Shown: positions 30,744 to 41,574 of the stretch, one piece after another
How positions within the stretch are numbered: position 1 is the first letter of the stretch
How the letters are laid out: every line of letters starts with the position of its first letter
The notes under the pieces: model-generated
What the model saw: the letters and a program-made list of their open reading frames with translations, nothing else
The model's database searches: none
What the model was told of the DNA's origin: nothing
Made by a program: the position numbers and the translations under genes
Source of the DNA: Azolla caroliniana
Lineage: Eukaryota; Polypodiophyta
Assembly (NCBI GenBank): GCA_043228905.1
Contig: JBHGNT010000005.1
Span: 12,028,001 to 12,092,000, forward strand
Direction: 5' to 3'
DNA length: 64,000 nucleotides

Positions 30744-31269
30744 TGTTGGGAAATTGGTCCCTCCGGATGGGATCCAGTGATGAATGAAGAGGAGCCGGTG
30801 AGAACCGGAAGAGAAGACATATTTGTAAATATGTTTTGAGTAAGCCTATTGAGGCTATATTTGTAAATAGCCCTATGTTCATATACGTATAAATATGACT
30901 TTGTTGGTTGTATGTTGTTGTCATATTGTTGTAACTGTAATAATAGAGAGCGACAGAGAGAGAGAGTGTGTGTGTGAGATACAGAGCGATACTCTATTGT
31001 AACCGCCGGCTGGTGAAGATAAAGAGCTCAAGGTCATTGTCTCCGAGTCTCTGTTTTGTATCTTTCTCCTATAGTGATAGTTGGAGTCTGTGGGCTCCCG
31101 TGGTTTTTCCCATTCAGGGTTTTCCACGTAAATATCTTGTGTACTCTCTATCGTTGTGTGTGTTTGTGTGTACGTGCATTCACTCTCTATTTCCCATTTC
31201 TGTGTTTCATTCTTATAATTGATTCACGACTCGGTTGTGGCCGAGCAATATTCCACTCTATTCTCATCA
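30744..31269 (+). mobile_element. 3' LTR of Cop-E
   Basis: 526 bp, TGTTGGGAAATTGG to TTCTCATCA. Has tatatttgtaaatagccc, a candidate TATA region gtataaatatgac (about 30885), and GA/TG-rich stretches at 30945-30975. The GA tract is short beside the (AG)24 in the solo LTR. Confidence 0.88.
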
Positions 31270-31456
31270 AGCTCTATTATGTTCTCTATCTCTTACTCTC
31301 TCTGTAAGATTCAAAATATATAAAAAGGACAAGATCATTTCTTTACAATGTTAGGTTATTGTTTATATACTAAGCCCTAACTTATGGACGAGTTCACACT
31401 AGGATGGATACAAGTTGGAAGGAGTCGGCCTTTTATGCCAACAAACTCCCCCGTAA
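31270..31456 (-). mobile_element. Partial 3' LTR and polypurine tract of Cop-G
   Basis: On the minus strand a purine tract (ttacgggggagtt, 31444-31456) is followed by TGTTGGCATAAAAGGCCGA from 31443. A candidate TATA box gtatataaac is near 31360. The LTR runs at least to 31270. Confidence 0.75.
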
Positions 31457-31654
31457 AAGGACAACTCTTTCCTACATGTACAAGTGTTTGGGGTTATCTC
31501 CCCCGTAAGCCTAGATTACAAAATTGATCTAGGTTTATATTACAAGTCGGTTGGCATGTAGCCAAGTCGGTAGAGGTACAATATGTGTCATTTACAGTTG
31601 TTCCGATAAGGTCTTATCTTCTGCTCCTCGTTCGGCTTTCTTTTGCTCAACCAC
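31457..31654 (-). other. Cop-G 3' untranslated spacer
   Basis: Between the RNase H stop (31655) and the polypurine tract. No ORF of note. Confidence 0.5.
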
Positions 31655-32560
31655 TTATCGTGGTCCCATCTTCGTCCTTAGTGCTTTGAAGTGTAGATCT
31701 GGGAGTGGCTTCGTCAGGCAATCGACGATGTTCACCTTGGTGTCTATCTTCCAAACTTCTAGCTTCTTCTCGTTCACGAGCTCCTGGATGTGATGATACC
31801 GCACCTCAATATGCTTCATCTTTGCTTGGTAGACGGGATTGTTGATGAGGTTTATTGCGCTCTGTGAGTCACAATAGATGGTAAGCGTTGGTCGGTCGAT
31901 TTGGCTTGTAGCTCTGAAGTCGGCAGAAAGTTGGTGCAACTAGATCGCTTCCTTTGCTGCTTCTAATGCTGCTATGTACTTGGCTTCTGTGGTAGAAAAA
32001 GCCGTGCACTCTTGAAGTTTTGACCTCCATGATATCGCACCTCCACCATAGGTGAAGATGTACCATGATGTCGATTTCCGATTATCTGTATTTCCAGCAT
32101 AGTCAGAATCAATGTAGCCTTCGACTTCGGCTAAGGTTGTCAGTCCGAAAGTCAGTCGTGCATCCATGGTCCCTTTCAGATACCTAAGGATGTGCTTTAC
32201 GGCCTCCCAATGCTTCCATCCTGGGTTTGACATGTACCGGTTGACCACCCCTACCGCATAGGCTAGGTCGGGTCGGGTCGCCACCATTGCGTACATGGTA
32301 CTTCCTACTGTCGATGTGTAGGGTATCTTTCCATTGAGCTCTCTCTCCTTCTCTGTTGTAGGAGAGTCTCTGTCCGATAGTCGGATCGATGTCGAAAGCG
32401 GTGTTGGTGCTAGCTTTGCATTCTCCATGTTGAAGTGCTTTAGCACTTTACGGATGTAATCAGACTGGGAGAGTCGAAGAGGCTTTGTCATCCGATTTTG
32501 CTCTATCCTCATGTCCAATATGTGTCGGGCTTGCCAAGTTCCTTCATCGCGAACTTGTCG
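31655..32560 (-). pseudogene. Cop-G RNase H and RT end
   Basis: RIEQNRMTKPLRLSQSDYIR, ARPDLAYAVG-like ATRPDLAYAVGVVNRYMSNP, WEAVKHILRYLKGTMDARLT. RNase H: EGYIDSDYAGNTDNRKSTSW, AFSTTEAKYIAALEAAKEAI, a TAG at 31937-31939 (Trp expected), LTIYCDSQSAINLINNPVYQ and VDCLTKPLPDLHFKAL. Only one stop and one frame change break it. Confidence 0.88.
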
Positions 32561-33201
32561 TGAAGGCTCTGCTTCAATTTTTCGATCTCTACTTGATTGT
32601 TGCCTGCAATCAGCATGTCGTCGACATATAGGATCAGATAGATCCTGGACTTGTCGGCCAGTTCCCGAACATATATACATGGGTCAGAGTCTAATCAACG
32701 GTATCCAAGCTGCATGATGTAGGAGTCAATCTTCTGGTACGACATCCTCAACGCTTGTTTCAAGCCATATAGACTTTTCTTTAGTCCACACATGAGATGG
32801 CTTTCCTCCCCCATCGCCGTGAAGCCTGCCAATTGAGACATGTAGGTGTCTTCTTCCAGATCTCCGTGTAGGAACACCGTCTTTACATCCATCTACTCAA
32901 GCTCAAGGTCTTCGGTCGCCACAACACCTAGTAGGAGTCGAAGCGTGGTCATCTTGACTACTGGTGAGAATATCTCGTCATAGTCGACCCCATATTCTTG
33001 ATTGAATCCCTTCGCGACAAGCCGAGCTTTGTACTTGGGTTTCTTTAAGTCGGATACATACTTGTATCGAAACACCCATTTGCAAGGTAGCAGCTTCCTT
33101 CCAGCTGGTAGTTCGACCAGCTCCCATGTTTGATTCTTGTGAATCGAGTCCATCTCGGATTTCACGGCTTGTAACCATATTTCGGTGTCTAGTGCGGTCA
33201 T
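32561..33201 (-). pseudogene. Cop-G reverse transcriptase
   Basis: [66 protein letters not shown] then TAG (32893) then MDVKTVFLHGDLEEDTYMSQ, LKKSLYGLKQALR, and in another frame LILYVDDMLIAGNNQVEIEK (about 32570-32640). YVDD is intact. Confidence 0.88.
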
Positions 33202-33449
33202 AGCTTCTTCATATGTGCTTGGTTTGCCTGCATCTGTGTAGTTGACGTAGTCAAGTATGTTTGCCTTCGAGCTCGTCCAGATCTCTTGAGTGCCGAGATG
33301 TTTGGTTTGGGTCCTTCGATCGGCTCTGTTGGTCGATCAATATTTGTTGAACCATTTGTATCAGGAGTCTTGTTAGATGTCCCGCCCCCAGATTGGGATT
33401 TCGATGGTATTTGGTTAGTCTCCCCAGTGGTTGTTGACTCGGTTCTAAC
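33202..33449 (-). pseudogene. Cop-G integrase-RT linker
   Basis: Hydrophilic linker with ETNQIPSKSQSGGGTSNKTP and [18 protein letters not shown], the usual basic motif just before copia RT. It ends where LINE-H sequence starts. Confidence 0.7.
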
Positions 33450-34173
33450 CAAACCCTTTTTCTATATCTTGCATCCAACCGGAACACAACATTTTGCTTT
33501 TATGTGTCTTTTGGATCTTTTTGCTTGCTTCCCACACAATTCTAGGAAGTTGATATGAGGGACTTTTTTGAACCTTAAGCATGTATTCAACAACCCTTTC
33601 CATGGCCATGATCTCAATGGGAAGTGATCCTGTCTCAAGGAGGAGGGTGTAGGGTGTTTGTTTCTTAACTTGTAGAAACTTTGTAAGAAAATGTTTGTGG
33701 ACATTTTCAAACTCTTTCCACATAGATTTAGGGATGTTACCACCCCATACTTCCACCCCATAGAGACGAACCGGTGTCACCAAAGTGTCGAAAAGATATT
33801 TCTTGAGGACCCAACACTTAATATCTCCAAGATTGCATGTGTTCTCAAATGCATAGTGTGCTCGCTTACCCACCTCTAAGCGGCATGTAACACATTCATT
33901 CCATCTATGATTTGAAGGAACTGCAAGGCCAAGATATTTGAAGCTTTCCACACATTCAAGTGGCTTATTGTTGTACATAATGCATGGTTTATCTCTGTTT
34001 TGGCTCTTCACAAGCATAATCTTCATAGTGTTGGTGAGATTGGGCATCCTTGCTTAACACCAATAGTGCTTTTGAAAAAATCTGAAAGTTTATCTCTCAT
34101 GCGCACACAACATATAACCTTCTCATAAATTCGGGAAATTGCAAGCATATATTCACTTGGCACCTCACGTTCT
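33450..34173 (-). pseudogene. LINE-H ORF2, C-terminal RT part, catalytic block deleted
   Basis: IMLVKSQNRDKPCIMYNNKP, ESFKYLGLAVPSNHRWNE, FDTLVTPVRLYGVEVWGGNI, TKFLQVKKQTPYTLLLETGS. Upstream VKQGCPISPT joins directly to MKIMLVKSQ. LINE-I has about 75 more residues there, including LLYADDVLFFANT, so this copy lost the YADD catalytic block. The junction holds a short shared aagattatgc. Confidence 0.88.
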
Positions 34174-34539
34174 TCAAAGATGCTCATGAGGTACCATATC
34201 AAAAGCTTTCTTGAAGTCTACAAAGCAACAATATAAAGCTTTACCTCTAAGGCGACTTTCCTTCATTAATACTCGAAGGGTGATAAGGTGACCAATGGTG
34301 CTATGGTGTTTTCGAAAGCCAACTTGTCCATAACCTCTCTTACCATTTTTTTCAGCCCATACACTTATCTTTGATTCCATTATACATCCAAATAGTTTTC
34401 CCATTAATGAGCCAACCATGATGGTTCGATAGTTGTTTACATTATTTACATCTCCACCTTTATGTAAAGGTTTGATCCAATTTTTAGTCCAATCGTACGG
34501 CATACCATGTTGCAATGCATCATTAAACATATCTCTTAT
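34174..34539 (-). pseudogene. LINE-H ORF2, RT N-terminal part
   Basis: Open stretch with YDWTKNWIKPLHKGGDVNNV, NYRTIMVGSLMGKLFGCIME, GQVGFRKHHSTIGHLITLRV and the first catalytic Asp in CCFVDFKKAFDMVPHEHL. A TGA at about 34172 and a stop at 34537-34539 bound it. Confidence 0.88.
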
Positions 34540-35955
34540 CTATTGATGTGCTTCCTTTCCCGTCCATTTGAGCATTTCAACCTTTATACATTGAAGATCG
34601 CTTGCCTTTCGAGAGGCCAATTTCTTAAGTCCTATGCATATATCTTCAATTGTAAAGAAGGGAGACATATGTGAAAGAGAACCATAACACATCATCTTTC
34701 CGGCAAGAGATAACTCATATAAATTCTTACAATGCATAGACAAGTCGTGAAGAGTTAAGTCACCATAACTCTCAACACGTTTCTCCTTTAGATTTCCCCA
34801 AAATTTAGCACATGCATGTGCTTTCTCTTGCATTTGGATAAATTGTTGATTAACTTCCCATATTCTTCTCTTTCTTTGAATAAGCCTTTTATACTCATGC
34901 AAATGCTTTTGGTAATTCCCTTTATCCTTAACTACATCCAGAACCATAAGGCACTTTTGAGCTTCATGACATTCTTTATCAAACCATTTTTTCCTAAGTT
35001 TCTTGGTGCATTTCCAAGATGTGAGGTTGGTCAAAAAACACTTGTTTGTACAGGAGAGAATGACTTTCTTGAAAGCTTCCCATTTGCATTCTAGTATCTT
35101 TGTCATTTGTAACATATCCTCAACCATCTTGGAATACATGGGTGCTCGCTTAAGGTTCATGCTCAAGTGTGGTTGTTTATTATCTTCAATAGTCTTCTCA
35201 CAATCAAACCTATGCATACATTTGAGATCAATACATAAAGGCCTATGATCGGATTCCGGTGTCCATTCACCAAGTGAGAATTTATGTATACGATCCAAAA
35301 TACCTTCGGAAAGTAGCACATAGTCAATCACACTTCCCAAATTGGTCCGGATCTTTTTCATCGCTAGAAGAGCGGATATACATTTGCATATGCTCTTGCA
35401 TCCTTGAGATATGTGGCATGAAAGATTCTTGTGAATTAAGTTGGAAACTTCTTGTACGAGCATTCATTTCACCAAAGACAATAACTTCCCCTTTGGATTT
35501 GAAATAAGCAATATCATCTTCTAGATTGGCAAAAGGTTGATCTTTATCCAAACAAGCATAAAAGTTAGAATCTTGATGAGGAATGTAACATCCAACTACA
35601 AAAATGGGCAAATCATTGGGTTTTTCTATTTTGAGCCATATGTATTATTTATGTTCATCATTTTTTATGATTGACACATATTTCTCTATTTCCTTCTTAA
35701 TCAAACATGCCACCCCTCCTTGTCCTCTTCTTTGTCTTGGATTTTTCTTCCATATCAAAGAGTGTACATTATAGTTTCCTAAACCTTGAATCCTTTGAGT
35801 ATCGTGCTCCCATGTTTCAACAAGAAGTGTGATATCCGAGTCATTGGTGAACTCCTCTATGCCAAATCCCGCATTCCATGGGTATCCATTGCAATAGGTC
35901 ACGTGTCCCTATTTGTCTACATTTCCATCTTTAGGCACATCCTTAACCTTATTTT
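34540..35955 (-). pseudogene. LINE-H ORF2, endonuclease
   Basis: APE-type endonuclease nicks target DNA. Blocks: SDITLLVETWEHD (E catalytic), GGVACLIKKEIEKYV, stop at about 35642, FVVGCYIPHQDSNFY, VIVFGEMNARTRSF, SVIDYVLLSEGIL and TPESDHRPLCIDL. GEMN stands where GDFN/GDMN is usual, so a catalytic Asp is Glu. A frame change lies near 35340-35460. The stretch after the endonuclease is Lys-rich and leads to RT. Confidence 0.85.
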
Positions 35956-36292
35956 TCAATCTTCATATGCTTTACGACGAGCATTTTGTTGTGAGATAGT
36001 ACGATCTTCACTCATAAAGCATTGTGTACCTTTGAGGTATACCCAACTATTTTCGAGTATGATCCGTCGCTTTGTATAATCTGTCATTGTGCATACAATA
36101 GGCCTTTCTCCGGAGCGAGTGACACCATGTTTCCCAACTCGGTGTGCCCCATATACATTCACATCTAACATCCCATAATGCATGCTTAAAAATTCACCAA
36201 TGGTCTTTCCAAGGGATGCGGGTGTTTCCATACTCTCTTCTTTAATCCCACGGACGGCAATGTTCTTTGATCGTCGTTCACGTTCATAGATT
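35956..36292 (-). pseudogene. LINE-H ORF1, C-terminal half
   Basis: SIYERERRSKNIAVRGIKEE, GEFLSMHYGMLDVNVYGAHR, RPIVCTMTDYTKRRIILENS and SEDRTISQQNARRKAYED resemble the RRM-like and C-terminal domains of L1-type ORF1 RNA-binding proteins. It joins in frame to the N-terminal half at 40021 once the hAT and one target copy are removed (SNSSNMSIYERE). Confidence 0.8.
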
Positions 36293-36300
36293 GACATATT
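36293..36300. repeat. Left target-site copy of the hAT insertion
   Basis: gacatatt, compared with tgcatatt at 40013-40020 (6 of 8 bases). Confidence 0.6.
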
Positions 36301-36360
36301 CGCATTCGTGGGGCCTCCCCCACGAATACCAACGAATACGCATAAGAATACATCTTCCAA

Positions 36361-37453
36361 TATTCGTTAACTTTTTTTTTCCCCGTTTTTTTCCCTAATT
36401 ATTTTTTGAAAAAATGTATTCGACAAGTAGCGAATAGGGAAGAGCTCTGTAGGGAATAGCAATCAATAGGGAACAGTGAACACCATCAAACATTGGCTCC
36501 TTCAAATTTAAGGTTCGCCTACGTCCTTTCCTCCTGCGTAAGACATACGTTTGGGCAAAACTCGGGCAAAACTCGGTAAGACTTTCTCTCTTCTACATTT
36601 CCTCATGTACTTTGTGATGTTTGACGTCCCAACCTCCTGCTATTGATAATTGTATCTAGATAATGAATTTCTACTCTTTTTACTCCTTTGAATGCATATA
36701 AGTCTATAACCATGACCATTGGTTAGTGACAGTCCTACTAAGGCATATAAAGAAAATGATAAGCTGTGTAATTGAACCAATTTTGAGAAAAAGGTATCCT
36801 ATCTCCCCACCTATGCTTGGTAATGATGAGGAATCAAGATCGTATGGAAATAACTCCATGGAATATGAAGATGTTAGGAGCTATGGTGATGAAAACATAT
36901 TGAAAATAATTGCATGGATTATGAATATGCTATGGGTTTTTTATCAATTGGGTCATTTAATATAGTGTATTTTGTTGCATAATTTAGTCATAGTATCTTG
37001 AGTAAATTGGTTGTGGAGGCATTCTATTTGAGACCTCTTTCTATATATTGCTTCCTGAAAATTAGGGTTTGGGCAAAATTGGTTGTCCAATAATCCATGA
37101 TTTATTCATGCAATGATCATAAGATTAGATTTTAATTGGAGGCATTGTAGGATCATCCAAACTTAATTAGATTTTAATTAGAGGCTGGATTAATGAAGAT
37201 TTTGGATAAAAAAGTCTCTTAAAATTATTCCCTGAAAAATTAGGGTTTTGCCAAAGCTCATTAAGTCTCTCTTCTCATCTCAATGTTGTCCAATCTTCTG
37301 TGATTTATTCATGCTAGCATTGTAGGATTATGCAATTATAATAGATTTTAATTAGAGGTAGGATTAATGAAGATTTTGGCTAACGATGGATTTAATTCAT
37401 TTTTAGGTATCAAATTAATCTCTTTCAGGATCAGTTGAAGGTTAATTTAGTAA
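36361..37453. other. hAT 5' non-coding part
   Basis: AT-rich, with repeated motifs such as attttaattagaggc.ggattaatgaagattttgg (about 37155-37205 and 37335-37380) and tcctgaaaa-ttagggttt (37045, 37225), so it holds a diverged direct duplication of about 170 bases. Small ORFs here (36726-36965) do not look coding. Confidence 0.6.
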
Positions 37454-37927
37454 ATGGTGAAGCAAAAGAGCCTCGAATGGAATCATGTGACCGTTTTGAG
37501 AAAACATGATAAGGGTATGCTTGTTGTTCAATGCAAACATTGTCACCATGTATTTGTTGGTGGCCCCTTTCGAATTAGAGCTCACTTGTTGGGCTTGAAA
37601 GGTTTAGGTGTTGACAAATGCCTTCAAATTGATGCTGTTATAAAAGCTGAAGTACAAAAAATGGTATCTGGTTGTGCAAATGTTGACATGAATGGTGAGT
37701 CATCAATGGAATACAATGCTGAAAATTGTAGCACAAATGTTGATATGAATGTGGAATCAACATCTATCAATGAAACACCTTCATCATCGTTTGGTAATGG
37801 ATCAACAAGTAAAAAGATGAAAGTAGACAATGTTGAAACTTTGAAGGTGTTATGGCAAAAGCAACTTGATAAAAATGTTGATGAAGCAATCATGAGGTTT
37901 TTTTTTGTAGAGGATATACCGGATTAA
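37454..37927 (+). pseudogene. hAT transposase, BED zinc-finger part
   Basis: DNA-binding BED finger: WNHVTVLRKHDKGMLVVQCK, CKHCHHVFVGGPFRIRAHLL with CxxC...H spacing; the second His position (..HLLGLKGLGVDKC) is followed by Cys, so the finger may be C2HC-like. Then a Ser/Asn-rich linker and FFVEDIPD before a TAA (37925-37927). Confidence 0.8.
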
Positions 37928-38253
37928 TAAAAGTTGTGGCACTTGTTGGGCCTTCTTATAATGATGAAGTACATATTTTCGTGAATTAATAAAAGTTGTG
38001 GCACTTGCTGGGCCTTCTTATGAGCCACCATCTCCTAATCAATTGCGCAAAAGGCACTTGAATGAAGAGGTGAAATATGTTGAAAATGAGATTATGCAAA
38101 TTAGAGAAAAATGGAAAACTATTGGATGCACTATTGTGAGTGATGGTTGCGCAAAAGGCACTTGAATGAAGAGGTGAAATATGTTGAAAATGAGATTATG
38201 CAAATTAGAGAAAAATGGAAAACTATTGGATGCACTATTGTGAGTGATGGTTG
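37928..38253. repeat. Two tandem duplications inside the hAT transposase
   Basis: ttaataaaagttgtggcact with gggccttcttat occurs at 37924 and again at 37986. A 106-bp unit starting gcgcaaaaggcacttgaat occurs at 38044-38149 and 38150-38253 with virtually no change, so that duplication is young compared with the rest of the element. Confidence 0.85.
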
Positions 38254-39645
38254 GTCAGATACCAAGAATAGACCGATACTTAATGTCATGGCTACTTCTG
38301 CGTATGACACTGTGTTTCTGAAATCAATTGACACTAGTGGATAATATAAATCGGGAGAGTATATCTTTAAGATTTTAAAGGATGTTATTATTGATATTGG
38401 CCCATCAAATGTTCTGCAAGTTTGTATGGACAATGCAACTAATTGTGTAGTAGCTAGGAGGATGATAGAGAAAGAGTGGCCCATGATCTTTTTTACCAGA
38501 TGCACATGTCATTGCATCGATTTGTTGTTTGAAGATATTGGAAAATGTGCTTGGGTTCATGATGTTTTGAAATTAGCTACAAAGGTAATCGTGTTTATTA
38601 CACGAAAACAATATTCTTTGGCAATGTTTCGTAAGTTTAGTGAGAAAGAATTGTTAAAGCCTTCCACTACTAGATTTGCCTATAGTTTTATCATGTTGTC
38701 TAACTTATTGGATGATAGAGTCAAAGGTGGATTAAGAAGAATGGTGGTTAGTGAACAATGGTGTCAATGGAAAGGATAAAAAACACAACTGGGAGAAGAA
38801 ATAGTTTCAATTATACTTGATGCTTCTTTTTGGGGAAATATAAAGAAGATCGTAAAGATATGCAAGCCAATCCTAAAAGTTCTTAGATTGGCGGATAGAG
38901 AAGGTGCAACCATGGGTTTAATTTATGAATGTACTCATCGTATGAAAGAAGAAATAAACCACATTGAAGATGTAGATCATTTATTGCTTGATGAAATTCA
39001 GGGAATATGTATGCAAAGATGGACAACGCTACATTCACCATTGCATGCAACTGGCTTTATTTTGCATCCAATTTGGAGAGAAAAAATTCAAGATATTGAT
39101 GAGAAGCTGAATACAAGTTGGATGGAAACTATTATGCGGTATACTAATGGTGATATACCTTTATGTGGTGTTTTATTAGATGAATTCTATGCTTATAAAA
39201 CTCAACAAAAGAGTTCATTTCAAGTTCCTATGGCAAATGATCCAACTAGAATGCATAATGCAATTAAGTGGTGGGAAACATTTGGAGCAAGCACTCCAAA
39301 CTTAAAATGCTTGCAATTCGTGTGCTTTCTCAAGGTTCATGTGCATCTTCTTGTGAAAGAAATTGGAGTACATTCTCATCGATACATACAAAAAAAAGAA
39401 ATAGATTGACTCATGCTCATGTTGAGAAATTGGTTTACATACATATAAATCATTGTCTCATTAGAAGAATAAGGGAAAGGGGATTATGCCTAATTGAAGC
39501 ACCCTTAGATATGATCAACAAAGAAGATGATGATGAGAGACTTTTGAGAATGCAAAATCAAGCTATTGATGAAAATGAAGCTCATAAGGACATTAGTGAT
39601 GAACTTGAAGATACGGATGATGAATGTGATAGTGCATAGACTCTT
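38150..39645 (+). pseudogene. hAT transposase, catalytic and dimerisation parts
   Basis: DUF659-like part: TIGCTIVSDGWSDTKNRPI, VCMDNATNCVVARRMIEKEW with catalytic-type D, TRCTCHCIDLLFEDIGK. Then RWTTLHSPLHATGFILHP, a conserved hAT block. The C-terminal dimerisation region is in another frame (RVLSQGSCASSCERNWSTFS, HTKKRNRLTHAHVEKLVYIH), ending in an acidic tail at 39639. TAA stops at 38342 and 38777 and a frame change near 39300 disable it. Confidence 0.87.
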
Positions 39646-39990
39646 AAATTTCGAAGCATTACTTAGAAGTTAGAAATTAGAACCTAGAACTTAGAAATTA
39701 GAATATAACGGTTCATAATCGCTTTAATTAAAACTTTTCTTTCTTATGTTAGTGTGATTTTGAAGACCTTCCATTTTTCTGTTAATTGGTGATTTTTCCT
39801 TCTTTTTTTAAGTGAATTGAATCATTTTTATTATGTAAATTTATTTTCTATAAACGAATGGTTTTATAATATTCTTGGAGCAATTTTATATTCTCGAATA
39901 CTACGAATATTGCGGATGTCGAATACCACGCATATCACGCATGGGTCAATCTATGTTCACGTTCTTTCAATTCTCGGACATCTATGCTTT

Positions 39991-40449
39991 CTATATTCTT
40001 CGATGCATCACATGCATATTAGATGAGTTTGATACCACATCCCCACCACATACATCGGCCCATGACTTCGTTGTACATACATTTTTCATCTCACTTACAT
40101 CTTGCCTTATCGTCTCCAATTTTTCTTCTTTTAATGCTTCCTTTAACTCAAGCTTGTTAAGGCGCCTCATTGTTTCAAAAGAAGCTCTTTTACATTCTTG
40201 AATCTCTTCTTGAAGTTTTGCAACCACTTGTTTAAGACTTTCATTCTCAATGACAACAATTTGGAGCTTAGCATTCTCTTTCATTAACGTCCTAATCTCT
40301 TCACCTTGATTGTTTATGGTTTCTTGAAGAGAAATCAAGTGACTCATAAGCATTTTGTCCATTGCATTGGAATCGAGATTTGTTGGTGATCTCGGCTCAT
40401 TATCAATCATACCCCCGAACTTTGTGGCGGCTTTACGAGTATTTTCCAT
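39991..40449 (-). pseudogene. LINE-H ORF1, N-terminal half
   Basis: ATG at 40449. A basic start (NTRKAATKFGGMI) is followed by a long coiled coil (LISLQETINNQGEEIRTLMK, LKQVVAKLQEEIQE), as in L1-type ORF1 proteins that form trimers. The last residues before the stop (HVMHRRI) come from the hAT end; the LINE reading ends at about 40013-40021. Confidence 0.8.
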
Positions 40450-40700
40450 TGTAGGGACAAACCCTACGGGAAGAGAGAGACAGAGAGGGAGGGAGAGAGA
40501 ATGTACCTTTCACTTGATTTAGGGTTTCAAAATCTACCTTGCGTTTGAGGAACCGTGGGGCAAAAATGGTTGCAGATGAAAATGCTCATAATTCTCGCCA
40601 CGGTAACGGAATTTAGTAAATGAACATTCTTTAGAAAGCTCTCGGAAATAGCTTTCCAACGAGCTATAGAACTTAGAAAATGATGGGCAGAGTGAACTTA
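40450..40700 (-). other. LINE-H 5' leader
   Basis: Untranslated stretch upstream of ORF1 with a GA/CT-rich block (40465-40500). It borders the copia LTR at 40701. Confidence 0.55.
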
Positions 40701-41016
40701 CAGAGAGAGAGAGAGAGAGAGAGCAGAAACTACAAACTATATTCAAAATAATTCTCTGTATATTCTCTATACATATTTCGTGCTCAGTGAGCACCTTTTA
40801 TACAAGCCCTGACTATTGGGCTGACACAAGTACTGTTAGTACTTGACCGCTCATAAATGAGCCTTCTACACTAACTCCCAAAACTATTCCTTACGAGGAA
40901 TAACGTTCTAACGGCCTTTCGGTTTAAATACTGCCACAACCATATTTTGCGTACGGTTTTATGCACCCAGTCTATGTACTGGGTTACGTACCCAATGTTG
41001 AGCTTGTCTCTCAACA
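40701..41016 (-). mobile_element. Copia LTR (Cop-J, same family as the LTR at 53620)
   Basis: On the minus strand TGTTGAGAGACAAGCTC, aaaccgaaaggccgttagaa, cgttattcctcgtaaggaat, gagcggtcaagtac and ttgtataaaaggtgctcact all recur at 53620-53912. ttgtataaaaggtg is the likely TATA region. It ends in a (GA)n tract (40702-40723). The right border falls inside Cop-P gag; the left border is LINE sequence, so it is not a simple insertion. Confidence 0.8.
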
Positions 41017-41225
41017 GGTATGTTGAGTCAAATTTGACTCCGACTGGACTAGGACACCCTTGTCCTTCTTTCTCGCGTCCTCATTCAGGATGCTTGTCTT
41101 CACCACTTGTAAAGACAAGTTCTCTTCTTGAAAGTAGCCACCAGGTTCTCCCAGCTATCCGGAAGCGTGCACTTCAGTAGGATCGCCTGCATCACATCAT
41201 CAAGGGGAAACATGGTTGCGGCAAG
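41017..41225 (-). pseudogene. Cop-P gag, 3' part
   Basis: On the minus strand: AATMFPLDDVMQAILLKCTL, PDSWENLVATF, then in a shifted frame TSILNEDARKKDKGVLVQSE. It continues the gag that ends at 49861 (HINTFMGYVNKLA); the two halves share the GCAAG target duplication of Chr-1. Confidence 0.82.
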
Positions 41226-41492
41226 TGTCATGATATGGCAACACTCGAACCCATGACCTTATGTTACATGGGTCGAGCTCTTGAACATTAGACTATATGT
41301 TATAATACAAAGGATATAATTTTTATTAAAGTTTTACTATAGAAAAATAATGTATATTCTAGATTTCTTTGGAACATTATAGAAACTTCAGGAGTACTCC
41401 TGAGAACACTATAAAAGGAGGCACAAGGCATTATTTCTAAGCCTCCTAGCCATCCTTGTATATTATTTTCGCATAACATATCACTGTCATCA

Positions 41493-41570
<78 letters not shown>
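41226..41570 (+). mobile_element. Truncated 5' LTR of Chr-1
   Basis: Starts TGTCATGATATGGCAACAC. It contains an antisense tRNA-like module (41235-41300), then acattatagaaacttcagga and a (CT)n tract where it joins LINE-I. Confidence 0.85.
41497..41570. repeat. (CT)n microsatellite at the LTR/LINE junction
   Basis: About 37 CT units. In the 3' LTR the tract (49721-49767) is followed by LTR sequence; here it leads into LINE RT (accaacactatttg). Confidence 0.95.

Positions 41571-41574
<4 letters not shown>

Larger units (their letters stand above)
22132..31269 (+). mobile_element. Cop-E: Ty1/copia element, decayed, with Gy-D inserted
   Basis: Order LTR fragment, primer-binding site, gag, protease, integrase, RT, RNase H, polypurine tract, LTR, with integrase before RT, hence Ty1/copia. 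The 5' LTR is reduced to its last 79 bases, fused to Tat-F. Gag is split by Gy-D at codon VFR/KLVRL. The protease active site is lost and RT is frameshifted. Its LTR family also gave the sequences at 1-335 and 4175-4902. Confidence 0.9.
31270..33449 (-). mobile_element. Cop-G: 3' half of a minus-strand Ty1/copia element
   Basis: From right to left: integrase tail/linker, RT, RNase H, polypurine tract and a partial LTR. The 5' half is missing: it joins LINE-H at about 33449. The LTR is cut by the Cop-E LTR at 31269. Confidence 0.88.
36301..40012 (+). mobile_element. hAT-like DNA transposon inside LINE ORF1
   Basis: A 3.7-kb AT-rich insertion with a BED finger, DUF659-like and hAT dimerisation regions. 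It is flanked by an imperfect 8-bp repeat, the hAT target-duplication length, and excision restores the LINE ORF1 reading. Terminal inverted repeats are not obvious: the left end has an internal palindrome (ttcgtggggcctcccccacgaa, 36305-36326), and both ends are rich in cgaata/gaatattcg words. Confidence 0.8.
33450..40700 (-). mobile_element. LINE-H: non-LTR retrotransposon split by an hAT element
   Basis: From right to left: 5' leader (40450-40700), ORF1 N-terminal half, hAT insertion (36301-40012), ORF1 C-terminal half, ORF2 endonuclease and RT, truncated at 33449 by Cop-G. A homologous 3' segment lies at 41571-42965. Confidence 0.88.

Noticed and set aside
38131-38505. Minus-strand ORF opposite the hAT transposase
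   Set aside because: Shadow of the plus-strand transposase, which shows conserved hAT blocks.
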